A stretch of 49,361 nucleotides of DNA from Clostridium sp. CAG:510 (GCA_000434615.1 FR880841.1:1-49361), one strand, 5' to 3'; positions 1-8,727 are shown, counted from the stretch's first letter. The notes: generated from the letters alone by a model not told the origin. Translations and numbers: made by a program.

Positions 1-70
1 TACTAATCTTTTTTTGACTATGCCAAAAATTGGTCAAATCTTGGTCAAAACCCCTTGACCAACTATATAT
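1..70. other. Cluster of TTTGAC/GGTCAAA boxes downstream of lysS, with a hairpin
   Basis: The window edge carries TTTGACTA (13-20), TTGGTCAAA (30-38), TTGGTCAAA (41-49) and TTGACCAA (55-62). The last two boxes form an 8-bp stem with a 6-base loop (41-62). Read on the minus strand this follows lysS and is succeeded by a second GGTCAAA complement and a short T run (TTTTT), so it could be the lysS terminator. It could equally be a small cluster of binding boxes cut by the window edge. The sequence alone does not decide. Confidence 0.4.
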
Positions 71-113
71 TTTAGTACATCCAAGTGCTGAAACCCTTGA
101 TTTTCCTGCATTC

Positions 114-1622
114 TTACTTATCAATAGACTTCATCGTCGGGAACAGGAGCACGTCGCGGATGGCAGGGGAATTGGTGAGCAGCATGACCAGACGGTCGAT
201 GCCGTAACCGATGCCACCTGTGGGAGGCATACCGATTTCCAGGGCGTTCATGAAATCTTCGTCCGTGGTGTTGGCTTCTTCGTCACCGGCTGCCAGAGCA
301 GCTTCCTGCGCCTTGAAACGTTCTCTCTGGTCAATGGGATCGTTTAATTCGGAGTAGGCGTTGCACATTTCGCGACCGTAGATAAACAGCTCGAAACGCT
401 CTACATATTCCGGCTTGTCCGGCTTTCTCTTGGTAAGAGGAGAAATTTCAACCGGATGATCCATAATAAATACGGGCTGAATTAAATGCTCTTCTACGAA
501 CTCTTCAAAGAAGAGATTTAAGATGTCACCCTTAACGTGACGGTCTTCGTAGTGAATGCCCTTTTCGTCTGCTAATTTCTTTGCTTCTGCGGTATCTGCC
601 ACCTGGTCAAAATCAATGCCGGTGTATTTCTTAACAGCATCAATCATGGTCAGTCTTTCAAAAGGCTTTCCGAGGTCAATCATTTCTTCTGCATAAGGGA
701 TAAGGGTCGTGCCGCAGACCTCCTGCGCAACATAACGGAACATGTTTTCCGTCAGATCCATCATGCCGTTGTAGTCGGTGTACGCCTGATAGAGCTCCAT
801 CAGGGTGAATTCCGGATTATGTCTGGTGTCCAGACCTTCATTACGGAATACACGACCGATTTCGTAAACTCTTTCCATGCCGCCTACGATCAGTCTCTTT
901 AAGTAAAGCTCTAAGGAAATACGAAGCTTAACGTCTTCGTCCAGTGCATTGTAATGGGTTTCAAAGGGTCTTGCTGCCGCACCGCCTGCATTGGCTACTA
1001 ACATGGGAGTTTCCACTTCCATGAAGTTCTGGCTGTCAAGATAACGTCTGATAGCGCTGATAATTTTACTTCTCTTTACAAAGGTATCCTTTACATCCTG
1101 ATTCATAATCAGATCGGTGTAGCGCTGTCTGTAACGGATATCCGTATTGGTAAGACCGTGGAATTTCTCGGGAAGAATCTGCAGGCTCTTGGAAAGTAAG
1201 GTTACCTCCGCCGCATGAATGGAAATTTCGCCGGTCTTTGTCTTGAACACTTCACCCTTTACGCCGACAATATCGCCTACGTCATATTTTTTGAAGTCCG
1301 CATAGGACTCCTCTCCGATATTGTCCCTTGCCACGTAGGTCTGGATATTGCCCTGCAAATCCTGTACGTTGCAGAAAGAAGCCTTACCCATGACGCGCTT
1401 CTGCATGATACGTCCTGCGATGGATACGGTCTTTCCTTCCAGTGTCTCAAAGTTGTCTTTGATTTCCCGGCTGTGATGTGTTACGTCATATTTGGTAATC
1501 CGAAAAGGGTCCTTGCCGGCTTCCTGTAAATTGGCAAGCTTCTCTCTTCTGACCTTGAGGAGCTGATGGATGTCCTGCTCCTGTGCTGCCTGATTCTGTT
1601 GTCCCTGATTATTCTCTGCCAC
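114..1622 (-). CDS. lysS: Lysyl-tRNA synthetase, class II
   Basis: This enzyme charges tRNA-Lys with lysine using ATP in the cytoplasm. The 502 residues match the usual length of class II LysRS. An N-terminal OB-fold anticodon-binding region (about residues 60-165) is followed by the class II catalytic core. Motif 2 is visible as FRNEGLDTRHNPEFT and motif 3 near the C terminus as GIGYGIDRLVMLL. The start is a GTG at 1622, supported by AAGGAG eight bases upstream. It lies 35 bp downstream of greA in the same direction, so the two are probably co-transcribed, an order common in Firmicutes. The N-terminal 20 residues are Gln-rich (NNQGQQNQ), an unconserved extension. Identification is secure. 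Confidence 0.97.
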   Translation of the reverse strand: MAENNQGQQNQAAQEQDIHQLLKVRREKLANLQEAGKDPFRITKYDVTHHSREIKDNFETLEGKTVSIAGRIMQKRVMGKASFCNVQDLQGNIQTYVARDNIGEESYADFKKYDVGDIVGVKGEVFKTKTGEISIHAAEVTLLSKSLQILPEKFHGLTNTDIRYRQRYTDLIMNQDVKDTFVKRSKIISAIRRYLDSQNFMEVETPMLVANAGGAAARPFETHYNALDEDVKLRISLELYLKRLIVGGMERVYEIGRVFRNEGLDTRHNPEFTLMELYQAYTDYNGMMDLTENMFRYVAQEVCGTTLIPYAEEMIDLGKPFERLTMIDAVKKYTGIDFDQVADTAEAKKLADEKGIHYEDRHVKGDILNLFFEEFVEEHLIQPVFIMDHPVEISPLTKRKPDKPEYVERFELFIYGREMCNAYSELNDPIDQRERFKAQEAALAAGDEEANTTDEDFMNALEIGMPPTGGIGYGIDRLVMLLTNSPAIRDVLLFPTMKSIDK

Positions 1623-1657
1623 TGTTTTACTCCTTCAACCGGTCTCCCGGTACTGTT

Positions 1658-2149
1658 TTAGTCTGCGGTATTGGATCTCTGAATTTCCAGTACCTTGTAT
1701 TTTAAGATGCCGGCCTGGGTCTCCACTTCTACGACGTCGCCCAGTCTGCTGCCGATTAAAGCCTTGCCTACGGGGCTTTCGTTGGAAATCTTGCCCTTTA
1801 AGCTGTTTGCTTCGGTAGATCCGACAATTTTGTAATCCAGTTCTTCGTTATATTCCATATCTAAAATTTTAACCTGGCAGCCGATGTTGATTTTGTCTAA
1901 ATCCACTTCATCTTCAACTACCACTTCTGCATTCTTCAGGATTTTTTCCAGCTCTTCGATACGGGCTTCAATGTCTCTCTGCTCATCCTTTGCCGCATCG
2001 TATTCCGCATTTTCGGATAAGTCACCCTGCTCTCTTGCTTCCTTAATCTTCTGTGCTACTTCTTTACGTTTTATAACCTTTAAGTCATGCAGCTCGTCTT
2101 CGTATTTTCTTAACCCTTCGTAAGTCAGAATATTTTTCTTGGATTCCAT
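1658..2149 (-). CDS. greA: Transcription elongation factor GreA
   Basis: GreA enters the secondary channel of RNA polymerase and stimulates cleavage of backtracked transcripts. The 163-residue length is typical. An N-terminal antiparallel coiled coil (about residues 1-75) contains the characteristic EAREQGDLSENAEYDAAK stretch with the acidic tip, followed by a C-terminal FKBP-like globular domain with SPVGKALIGS. The ATG at 2149 has an AGGAAGG ribosome site upstream. It is the first gene of a probable greA-lysS unit with its own strong promoter at 2218-2246. Identification is secure. Confidence 0.97.
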   Translation of the reverse strand: MESKKNILTYEGLRKYEDELHDLKVIKRKEVAQKIKEAREQGDLSENAEYDAAKDEQRDIEARIEELEKILKNAEVVVEDEVDLDKINIGCQVKILDMEYNEELDYKIVGSTEANSLKGKISNESPVGKALIGSRLGDVVEVETQAGILKYKVLEIQRSNTAD

Positions 2150-2217
2150 CTTAATCGCCTTCCTATTCTTTATTCTCCCTTTACAACAGCCGCTTTCTGC
2201 GCCTGTAATAAGTAGGT

Positions 2218-2246
2218 ATTATACTTAATTTTAGACACAGTGTCAA
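2218..2246 (-). promoter_or_regulatory. Consensus sigma-A promoter of greA-lysS
   Basis: On the minus strand a perfect -35 TTGACA (plus 2241-2246) is separated by exactly 17 bp from a perfect -10 TATAAT (plus 2218-2223). Transcription should begin near 2211, giving a leader of about 60 bases before the greA ATG. The -35 is embedded in the palindromes described at 2234-2270. Confidence 0.85.
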
Positions 2247-2270
2247 GAAAGAACCGCATGACACTGTGTC
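2234..2270. promoter_or_regulatory. Twin GACACNGTGTC palindromes over the greA -35 region
   Basis: GACACAGTGTC (2234-2244) and GACACTGTGTC (2260-2270) are each 11-bp palindromes, centred 26 bp apart. Together they also form a 12-bp inverted repeat (2234-2245 with 2259-2270). The first overlaps the -35 hexamer of greA and the second lies just upstream. This layout suits a dimeric regulator binding two sites. As RNA from upstream readthrough it could also form a hairpin ending mcp transcription in the opposite sense, but there is no T run. The regulator is unknown. Confidence 0.5.
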
Positions 2271-2319
2271 TTCTGTAAAGTTTCACTCTGTAAAATCTTT
2301 TCCTTTTCGGTAAGAATTA

Positions 2320-3822
2320 TTACTTCTGAAGGAACTGATCCATTTTCTCGGCAACCTCAAGCACCTGCTTCAATACTTCCTGTGCCTTTTCGGTATTTAC
2401 TCTGTTCTTGTCACTCATGCTGGCCGACTGCTGTGCGGAAGCGGTTACTTCCTCTGTGGTTGCGGAAAGCTGCATGATATTGTCAACAATACGGTTGTTG
2501 GCATTGGACAGACTCTCTAACATGGTATCAATTTCCTGAATATCAGCTACCAATTCGTTTACATTGCCGTTTAATGCACCAAACTGATCAGAAGCTTCGG
2601 CAATCATCTTATCCTGCTGTTCGCTGACTTCCATGGATCGACCTACCGCATCGGCGGTCTCTACCGCATTGGCATTCAGTGCTTCCAGGATAGTTGCGAT
2701 ATTTTCGGTTTCTTTTCTTGTCTTTTCGGAAAGCTCTCTGATTTCATCCGCTACTACCGCAAATCCTCTTCCGGCTTCTCCGGCACGCGCACTTTCAATG
2801 GAAGCGTTCAATGCCAGCAGATTGGTACGGGAAGAAATAGAGAAGATTGTCTTTGTGATGTTACGCACATTTTCTACATTTTCCTGCAGTTTTCCCATGG
2901 AATCGGAAACCTGTCCGTTGGTTTCGGAAAGAATTTCGGACTGTTCCTTCAGTCTTGTCATGATGTCGACATTCTTGGTATTGATATCCTTGGATGTATC
3001 GGCAACCTTTACCATATGTGCGGCTCTCTCCACAGTCTTTTCGATATTCTCCTGGATATTCTGTGTCATAACCGTCTGTGTCTGGATATTTTCTGCGGTT
3101 ACGGATGTACTTTCGCTGATGTCCACGATGGAACGGCTGGTCACTTCGGTGGAATCCTTTACTTCGTCCACAATGTTCATGGCATCCTGTGCGCCCTTTC
3201 TTACTTCCTCGGCTACCTTAAGCACACCTTCGGAAAGATCCTTCTGGGCATCAGCCTCCTCTTTCAGAAGACCGGATGTATCGGCATTGAATTTATCGGA
3301 AACTACCGTTGCATAATAGCATACAAACAGGAAGAGCACCAATGTGCCGAGTGCAAAATAATTCTCCATGGCATTTTCTGAGGAAATGCTCTTTGCCACA
3401 TTTACCTTGTATACCGTAAGTCCGATATTTTCCACCGCATACAGAATGGACGTAATTGCCATAAATTTCTTGTCACCGTATAAGATCCATGCAATCAGAG
3501 GCATGCATACTAAAAAGCATATAAAGTACGGGTCGTAGAAATATGCCACAATGCCTGCCAGTACAAACAGCTCAAACATACAGAAATACCTGAGTTTTGC
3601 GCTTGCTCTGTTTTTCAGGATTACAATAAGGTTAAGTACGCAGCTCACCACCACAACGGCGGCCACCACAATAATCGGAAGAATTTTCATGCTTCCCTTT
3701 AAGAAGGATTCCAGATACACACCCACGATCAATAAATAAAGTACCCCCAGTCCAATCAGAGAAAAACGGTTTACCTTTCTCGTCTGAACGTCTTTGTTTG
3801 CGTATAAAAATTTTTTATCCAT
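2320..3822 (-). CDS. Methyl-accepting chemotaxis protein with multi-pass membrane N terminus
   Basis: A chemoreceptor of 500 residues. About residues 20-175 form some six hydrophobic helices with no large extracellular loop, so the sensor is probably membrane-embedded rather than a Cache or four-helix domain. The rest is the long coiled-coil signalling domain. Its conserved hairpin tip is visible as RTNLLALNASIESARAGE followed by GRGFAVVADEIRELSE, the contact region for CheA and CheW. The ATG at 3822 has GGGAGG five bases upstream. No che or flagellar genes lie in the window, so it is an orphan receptor locus. Its ligand cannot be inferred. Confidence 0.93.
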   Translation of the reverse strand: MDKKFLYANKDVQTRKVNRFSLIGLGVLYLLIVGVYLESFLKGSMKILPIIVVAAVVVVSCVLNLIVILKNRASAKLRYFCMFELFVLAGIVAYFYDPYFICFLVCMPLIAWILYGDKKFMAITSILYAVENIGLTVYKVNVAKSISSENAMENYFALGTLVLFLFVCYYATVVSDKFNADTSGLLKEEADAQKDLSEGVLKVAEEVRKGAQDAMNIVDEVKDSTEVTSRSIVDISESTSVTAENIQTQTVMTQNIQENIEKTVERAAHMVKVADTSKDINTKNVDIMTRLKEQSEILSETNGQVSDSMGKLQENVENVRNITKTIFSISSRTNLLALNASIESARAGEAGRGFAVVADEIRELSEKTRKETENIATILEALNANAVETADAVGRSMEVSEQQDKMIAEASDQFGALNGNVNELVADIQEIDTMLESLSNANNRIVDNIMQLSATTEEVTASAQQSASMSDKNRVNTEKAQEVLKQVLEVAEKMDQFLQK

Positions 3823-3943
3823 ATGTACCTCCCAATCGGTATCGTTAGTTAATTTCTATTATACAACATTTTGCCGATTATACAACAATTTCCTTGCCCT
3901 TCGGGGCAAAATTGTACAAATTGCATACTGTTTTTCCATAATA
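3823..3943 (-). promoter_or_regulatory. Promoter region of the chemoreceptor gene, with duplicated TTGTATAAT and a UUCG hairpin
   Basis: Read on the minus strand, the 10-mer GTTGTATAAT occurs twice, 19 bp apart. The nearer copy gives a -10 TATAAT with TTGTAT 16 bp upstream. Further upstream is a perfect hairpin with a TTCG tetraloop on the plus strand (TTGCCC-TTCG-GGGCAA, 3893-3908), flanked by ACAATTT/AATTGT arms. The hairpin may end transcription from the gene at 3944-4669. No sigma-28-type motility promoter was recognised. Confidence 0.45.
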
Positions 3944-4669
3944 TCACTTTATTCCCCTCTCACGCAGATAGCATTCCACGGAAATTATCCGTTCTGCCGG
4001 AAGCCTGCCTGCGAATGTCCGTTCCCCGCCTGCGCCCATAAAAAGCAGTGTTCCCCTCTGCCCGATGTCCGCCGGACGGAGTCCGTACCATTTTTCCCCC
4101 GCCACAAAAAGACAGGAGGTGTTGTCGGGAATATGCCATTTCCCGACCCTGTCCGCCACCTGCAACACAATGCCGTATTCTTCATACAGAAAATCAGCCA
4201 CCTCTTCCTGCTCCCCCGGTCTGTCTGTCAGTATGCCCATATAACGGGTATCCCCGGCATAGTCGTACAGCCAGTCCTCTCCACGGACAGCCGTATCCTC
4301 AAGCAAAAGCAGCGCTTCTGTTTTTATCCCGTAATAACGCAGTAAAAACCGTGCTCCCTCCGCGGACAGGCTGTCGTTTTTCCTGTGCAAAAAGGTCGCC
4401 GCAGCCTTCGTATAGTAGTAATACACGTCGGCGCTTTCCCCCGGAATGGGTAGTCCCTCCATATAGGAAGTAAATCCGTCCTTCGTCCATTCCTTTTTCT
4501 TTTGCATGCGTTCCGGCAGATACACCCTGCACAGATGCGATATTTCTTCCTGCTCCCACTCCACATGGTACTGCCAGGGTTCTCTCGCTCTAAAATGCCA
4601 GGGTATCCTTTTTTCTGCCCTGCCCCATGTTTCTTCCATATAAAATACAACCACCGTCAGTTCTTCCAT
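3944..4669 (-). CDS. Hypothetical protein, 241 aa
   Basis: I do not recognise this protein. It starts with hydrophobic MEELTVVVFYMEE, then is mixed and rich in Arg, Glu and Tyr. It has no signal peptide, no clear membrane segment and no obvious catalytic motif. The opening strand followed by charged helices suggests a soluble alpha/beta fold, but this is only an impression. It sits 67 bp downstream of dus on the same strand, with the dus-coaX pair upstream and a hairpin just beyond its stop, so it may be the last gene of that unit. Its base composition is more GC-rich than its neighbours. The coding call rests on length, an uninterrupted frame and position. Confidence 0.7.
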   Translation of the reverse strand: MEELTVVVFYMEETWGRAEKRIPWHFRAREPWQYHVEWEQEEISHLCRVYLPERMQKKKEWTKDGFTSYMEGLPIPGESADVYYYYTKAAATFLHRKNDSLSAEGARFLLRYYGIKTEALLLLEDTAVRGEDWLYDYAGDTRYMGILTDRPGEQEEVADFLYEEYGIVLQVADRVGKWHIPDNTSCLFVAGEKWYGLRPADIGQRGTLLFMGAGGERTFAGRLPAERIISVECYLRERGIK

Positions 4670-4736
4670 GCCCGTCCCCTTTCTTTGTACCTTATGCAGG
4701 GGAAGGACAATCTATGCACAGACGTCCGGATTTCTT

Positions 4737-5708
4737 CTATGCTTCCTTCGGAAAAACCATATCCAGGCTGTGAAGCAGCTCCTCCATGGTTTCCATGCTG
4801 TTAATCATCTGGCGGTATTTTGCGGAATTGGGATAACCTACCGTGTACCAGGAAAGGTGCTTGCGCATTTCCCTGACGCCGGTGTATTCGCCCTTTTCCT
4901 CCATCTGCATCCTTGCATGCCGTTCAATGGTGGCGCGCACCTCTGCAGGTGTTGGCTTCGGGGGGATTACGCCGGTTTCCAGATATTCCGTGATTTCCCG
5001 GAAGATAAACGGATTGCCCTGGGCTGCCCTGCCCACCATCACACCGTCGCAGCCGGTTTCTTTCAAAAGCCGTTCTGCGGAAAGAGCATCGGTCACATCC
5101 CCGTTTCCGATAACCGGGATTTTCACCGCTTCCTTTACTGCCCGGATGCAGTCCCAGTCCGCTTTTCCGGCGTAGTACTGCTCCCTTGTCCTGCCGTGCA
5201 CCGCTACTGCCGCCGCACCGGAGGCTTCCGCGATTTTCGCCATCTCCACGGCATTTAAGTGTGCCTCGTCAAAGCCCTTGCGGATTTTTACGGTGACGGG
5301 CTTTTTTACGGCTTTTACCATTTTTGTGATGATTTCTTCCGCCAGCTTCGGATTTTTCATCAGGGCGGAGCCTTCGCCGTTGTTGACCACCTTGGGAACC
5401 GGGCAGCCCATATTGATGTCCAGAACAGCAAAGGGCTTTTCTTCTATTTTCTTTGCCATATCTGCCATAATATCCGCATCGGAGCCGAAAAGCTGAAGGG
5501 ATACCGGCATTTCGGCAGGGCTTATTTTCATCAGCTCCTCCGTATTTTTGCTGCCGTAATAAATTGCCTTGGCGCTGACCATCTCCATGCACAAAAGTCC
5601 CGCTCCCTGCTCTTTGCACAGGACACGGAATGGCAGGTCTGTTACGCCTGCCATCGGAGCTAAAATCACATTATTCTTGAGTTCTACATTGCCTATTGTT
5701 AATTTCAT
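4737..5708 (-). CDS. dus: tRNA-dihydrouridine synthase
   Basis: An FMN-dependent enzyme that reduces uridines in the D-loop of tRNA. The 323 residues form a TIM barrel. VILAPMAGVTDLPFRVLC opens the barrel, and DINMGCPVPKVV carries the conserved GCP loop. Downstream KIRKGFD and AVHGRTREQYY precede the phosphate-binding GNGDV and VMVGRAAQGNPF. A helical tRNA-binding C terminus follows. The signature is close to DusB-type proteins. Its ATG overlaps the coaX stop by four bases, showing translational coupling. RBS AAAGGAAG. Confidence 0.95.
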   Translation of the reverse strand: MKLTIGNVELKNNVILAPMAGVTDLPFRVLCKEQGAGLLCMEMVSAKAIYYGSKNTEELMKISPAEMPVSLQLFGSDADIMADMAKKIEEKPFAVLDINMGCPVPKVVNNGEGSALMKNPKLAEEIITKMVKAVKKPVTVKIRKGFDEAHLNAVEMAKIAEASGAAAVAVHGRTREQYYAGKADWDCIRAVKEAVKIPVIGNGDVTDALSAERLLKETGCDGVMVGRAAQGNPFIFREITEYLETGVIPPKPTPAEVRATIERHARMQMEEKGEYTGVREMRKHLSWYTVGYPNSAKYRQMINSMETMEELLHSLDMVFPKEA

Positions 5709-6484
5709 GCTTCCTTTTTCCTGTTTTTCTCATAAATCAGACAGAGGCCGTCCAGTGTCAGATAGCTGTCATAAATGTCGATGCTGTCCGTTTCATCCGC
5801 AATGGCGCGTCCCAGCCCGCCGGTGGCCACCACCTTCAGGTTATTGAGTCTGCTTTCTTCCTTCACCTTTTTGATGATGTATTCCGTCTGGCCGATTTGT
5901 CCGTAAAAGATACCTGCCTGCATACTGGTAATGGTTTCCTCCGCCAGTATGGACTTAGGCTTTTTAATCTCAATACGGGGCAGCATGGCAGTATCCCGCC
6001 AGAGTGCCTCCGCGCTGATACGCACGCCGGGCGCCGTAATGCCGGCAAGAAACTTACCCTCCTCGCTTATCAGGTCATAGGTGGTAGCGGTACCGAAATC
6101 CAGCACCAGCACCGGCCCACCGTATTTTTCGTAAGCGGCAACCGCATCCACAATCCGGTCTGCTCCGATAGCTCTCGGATTTTCCGTCACTACCTTAATA
6201 CCCGTTTTCACGCCGGGTCCCACGATAATAGGGGAATGTCCCAGATACCGCCTGATGCCGCCCGTCAGGGAATGCATCACATCCGATACCACGCTGGCTA
6301 TGATAGTGCCTTCTATCTGCTGCATGGAAATGCCTTTCATGGAAAGCATGCTGTGCAGCAGAATACCGTATTCATCGGAAGTCCGGGGCAGCTTCGTCGT
6401 TGCCCGGAAGGTTGCCTTCATTTTTCCTTTTTCATACACGCCATAGGTAATGTTGGTATTTCCCACGTCAATCACTAAAATCAT
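5705..6484 (-). CDS. coaX: Type III pantothenate kinase
   Basis: It phosphorylates pantothenate in the first step of coenzyme A synthesis. CoaX enzymes belong to the ASKHA superfamily and are feedback-insensitive. The 259 residues begin with the P-loop-like MILVIDVGNTNITYGVY (DxGNT). LVLDFGTATTYDLI is the conserved second phosphate motif and VVATGGLG lies near the C terminus. RBS GAGGATGAACA precedes the ATG at 6484. It overlaps dus by four bases and follows the small gene at 6519 by 34 bp, so birA, the small gene, coaX and dus likely form one unit. Confidence 0.96.
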   Translation of the reverse strand: MILVIDVGNTNITYGVYEKGKMKATFRATTKLPRTSDEYGILLHSMLSMKGISMQQIEGTIIASVVSDVMHSLTGGIRRYLGHSPIIVGPGVKTGIKVVTENPRAIGADRIVDAVAAYEKYGGPVLVLDFGTATTYDLISEEGKFLAGITAPGVRISAEALWRDTAMLPRIEIKKPKSILAEETITSMQAGIFYGQIGQTEYIIKKVKEESRLNNLKVVATGGLGRAIADETDSIDIYDSYLTLDGLCLIYEKNRKKEA

Positions 6485-6518
6485 TGTTCATCCTCATCCT
6501 GCAATCATAAAAAATGAC

Positions 6519-6890
6519 CTATTCATCCTCATCCGTCAGCATATCGCTGAAGTCTTCTTTCAGAATAAATACCCGGTAGTAAATGCTTAAGCTCTCCAAC
6601 AGTTCTCTTCTTTGGCGGCGCACCTCCGCTACCATAAGTCCGCTGCTGATGTCGTCATAATAAATGTCATCGTCATCCGCGTTGGTTTCTAACAGCACAT
6701 TGCCTTCCTCGTCAAAGCCGATGGTAAAAATGCCGCCCACTTCCTCGGTAAAAAGAACGCAGAGAATATGCAGCTCGTTCTTGACAGACTCCGGGATGCC
6801 GTTAAATTTTTCATTGAAATAATACTTCATATCATAGGAATTGGCGCCGCACAGCACCATTTTTTCCTGTTTTTCATCAGACATAGCCAT
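6519..6890 (-). CDS. Small acidic conserved protein (resembles DUF6145-type Lachnospiraceae proteins)
   Basis: A 123-residue acidic protein of unknown function, with KMVLCGANSYDMKYYFNEKF near the N terminus and Asp/Glu-rich ADDDDIYYDD in the middle. From memory it resembles a Lachnospiraceae family annotated DUF6145, and this assignment is tentative. It is soluble with no membrane segment. Its ATG (6890) overlaps the end of birA by 14 bp and is preceded by AGAGGTATCT. The tight packing between birA and coaX suggests co-expression with cofactor genes, but that does not define its role. Confidence 0.8.
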   Translation of the reverse strand: MAMSDEKQEKMVLCGANSYDMKYYFNEKFNGIPESVKNELHILCVLFTEEVGGIFTIGFDEEGNVLLETNADDDDIYYDDISSGLMVAEVRRQRRELLESLSIYYRVFILKEDFSDMLTDEDE

Positions 6891-7644
6891 AGATACCTCT
6901 CACTGATACTTCCCCGGCGTACACGGTACGGACGGTGCCGTCCGCCATGCGCACCAGCAGTTCTCCTTTTTCATCAATGCCTTCCGCCACGGCACGGTAT
7001 TCACCGGCAGGGTCTAAAATGAGCACCTCCCTGTCTTTGTTCACCAGTGCTTTTTCGTAAGTTTCCTTCACAAACCGAAGGTTGCCGGTCTTTATATATT
7101 CCTCGTAGAGGACAAAAAATTCATCCACTATGACCTCTAAGAGCTCTTTGCGGGAAATCACCCTGCCGCTCTCCGTTTCTATATCGGAGGCATTCACCAG
7201 CTCCTCGGGAAAGGTCTGTGCTTTCACATTGACGCCGGTACCGATGACCACAAAGTCAATCTCTTCGCCCTTAAGGTACATTTCCGTCAGGATGCCGGTT
7301 ATTTTTTTGCCGTGCATAATCACATCGTTTGGCCATTTGATCAGGGTTTCCGTACTGCTTACCGCCGCTGCCGCTTTCTGCACGGCTACCGCCATAAGCA
7401 GGGTGACCATGGACGCCTTGTCCGGCTTCACTTCAGGGCGGAGCAGGATGGAAAAATAAAGATTCTTGCCGGCGGGGGACTGCCATGCCCTGCCTCTTCT
7501 TCCTTTCCCGGCTGTCTGCATATCCGCCGCTATTACCAGTCCTTCCGCTGCGCCCTCCGCTGCTTTCCGCTTGATTTCCTCATTGGTGGAGTCGATGCTC
7601 GGGAGCCATGCAATCTCTGTTTTTACTTTCTTCTGCAAAGTCAT
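6877..7644 (-). CDS. birA: Biotin--[acetyl-CoA-carboxylase] ligase without DNA-binding domain
   Basis: It joins biotin to the lysine of biotin carboxyl carrier proteins through biotinyl-AMP. The 255 residues lack the N-terminal winged helix of bifunctional BirA, so this is a class I ligase with no repressor function. STNEE near residue 19, the biotin/ATP loop GKGRRGRAWQSPAGKNLYFS and KWPNDVIMHGKKITGIL are all visible. A small C-terminal beta domain follows. The ATG at 7644 has AGGA only two to three bases upstream, an unusually short spacing. Downstream, it overlaps the small gene at 6519-6890. Confidence 0.95.
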   Translation of the reverse strand: MTLQKKVKTEIAWLPSIDSTNEEIKRKAAEGAAEGLVIAADMQTAGKGRRGRAWQSPAGKNLYFSILLRPEVKPDKASMVTLLMAVAVQKAAAAVSSTETLIKWPNDVIMHGKKITGILTEMYLKGEEIDFVVIGTGVNVKAQTFPEELVNASDIETESGRVISRKELLEVIVDEFFVLYEEYIKTGNLRFVKETYEKALVNKDREVLILDPAGEYRAVAEGIDEKGELLVRMADGTVRTVYAGEVSVRGIYGYV

Positions 7645-7678
7645 ATTCCTGTCTTTCCGTTTCTGTCGTTACTGCCTG

Positions 7679-8677
7679 TTACAGAGTTGCCGCCATAACC
7701 GCCTTGATGGTATGCATTCTGTTTTCCGCTTCGTCAAAGACTACGGACTGGGCGGACTCAAATACTTCATCGGTTACTTCCAGCTCGGACATTCCGAATT
7801 TTGCTTCCACTTCTTTGCCAATCTTGGTCTTCAGGTCATGGAAGGCGGGAAGGCAGTGCATGAAAATAGCCTGTTCTCCGGCATTCTCCATTACTTTTTT
7901 ATTTACCTGATAAGGACTTAATGCCTTGATACGGCTGCTCCATACTTCGTCCGGCTCGCCCATGGAAACCCATACATCGGTGTAGATGACATCTGCTCCC
8001 TTAGTGCCTGCCGTAACATCCTCGGTCAGGGTAATGCTGCCGCCGGTCTGCGCTGCAATTTTCTCACACTCTGCTACCAGTGTCGCATCCGGGAAATATT
8101 CCTTCGTAGTGCAGGCGGTAAAGTGCATGCCCATTTTCGCACAGGCCACCATTAAGGAGTTGCCCATATTGTAACGGGCATCGCCCATGTATGTAAGCTT
8201 GACGCCCTTGATGCGTCCTAAGTGTTCTCTGATGGTCAGAAGGTCTGCCAGCATCTGGGTGGGATGAAACTCATTGGTAAGTCCGTTCCATACCGGCACG
8301 CCTGCGTATTTTGCCAGTTCTTCCACAATATCCTGTCCGAAACCACGGTATTCGATACCTTCGTACATACGTCCCAGTACTCTTGCGGTATCGGCAATGC
8401 TTTCCTTTTTGCCAATCTGGGAACCGGTGGGGTCTAAGTAGGTGGTTCCCATGCCGAGATCATGCGCCGCTACTTCAAAAGAGCAGCGGGTACGGGTGCT
8501 GGTCTTTTCAAAAATCAGGGCTACGTTTTTACCGCGCAGGGTATCATGCAGTACGCCCTTCTTTTTCTTTTCCTTTAATTCTGCGGCCAAATCCAGAAGG
8601 TACTGGATTTCCTCCGGTGTAAAATCAAGCAGTTTTAAGAAATTACGTCCTTTTAAGTTTACCATAAAAATGTCCAT
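7679..8677 (-). CDS. argF: Ornithine carbamoyltransferase
   Basis: It makes citrulline from ornithine and carbamoyl phosphate (arginine biosynthesis, or catabolically in the deiminase pathway). The 332 residues carry the carbamoyl-phosphate loop FEKTSTRTRCSFE, the HPTQMLADLLT motif, the ornithine loop VWVSMGEPDE and the C-terminal MHCLPAFHD. All catalytic motifs are intact. Two starts are possible. The ATG at 8677 has AAAGGG upstream, while the ATG at 8665 (MVNLKGRNFL) gives the more usual N terminus. No other arg genes adjoin it, so its direction cannot be told from context. Confidence 0.95.
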   Translation of the reverse strand: MDIFMVNLKGRNFLKLLDFTPEEIQYLLDLAAELKEKKKKGVLHDTLRGKNVALIFEKTSTRTRCSFEVAAHDLGMGTTYLDPTGSQIGKKESIADTARVLGRMYEGIEYRGFGQDIVEELAKYAGVPVWNGLTNEFHPTQMLADLLTIREHLGRIKGVKLTYMGDARYNMGNSLMVACAKMGMHFTACTTKEYFPDATLVAECEKIAAQTGGSITLTEDVTAGTKGADVIYTDVWVSMGEPDEVWSSRIKALSPYQVNKKVMENAGEQAIFMHCLPAFHDLKTKIGKEVEAKFGMSELEVTDEVFESAQSVVFDEAENRMHTIKAVMAATL

Positions 8678-8699
8678 TCCTTTCCCTTTAATACAAATA

Positions 8700-8727
8700 C
8701 TCGGAACCCGCCTGTGCAGATTCCGAG
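8700..8727 (-). terminator. Hairpin between the SPFH gene and argF
   Basis: CTCGGAA (8700-8706) pairs with TTCCGAG (8721-8727) around a 14-base loop. On the minus strand it is followed by TATTTGTATT. It is a plausible weak intrinsic terminator for the SPFH/NfeD unit, just before argF. Confidence 0.45.

Noticed and set aside
1623..1657. T-box leader for lysS
   Set aside because: The gap between greA and lysS is only 35 bp, too short, and no T-box sequence is present.
2633..3316. 227-residue plus-strand frame inside the chemoreceptor gene
   Set aside because: It is Ser-rich low-complexity antisense of the coiled coil, with no ribosome site; a shadow of the real gene.
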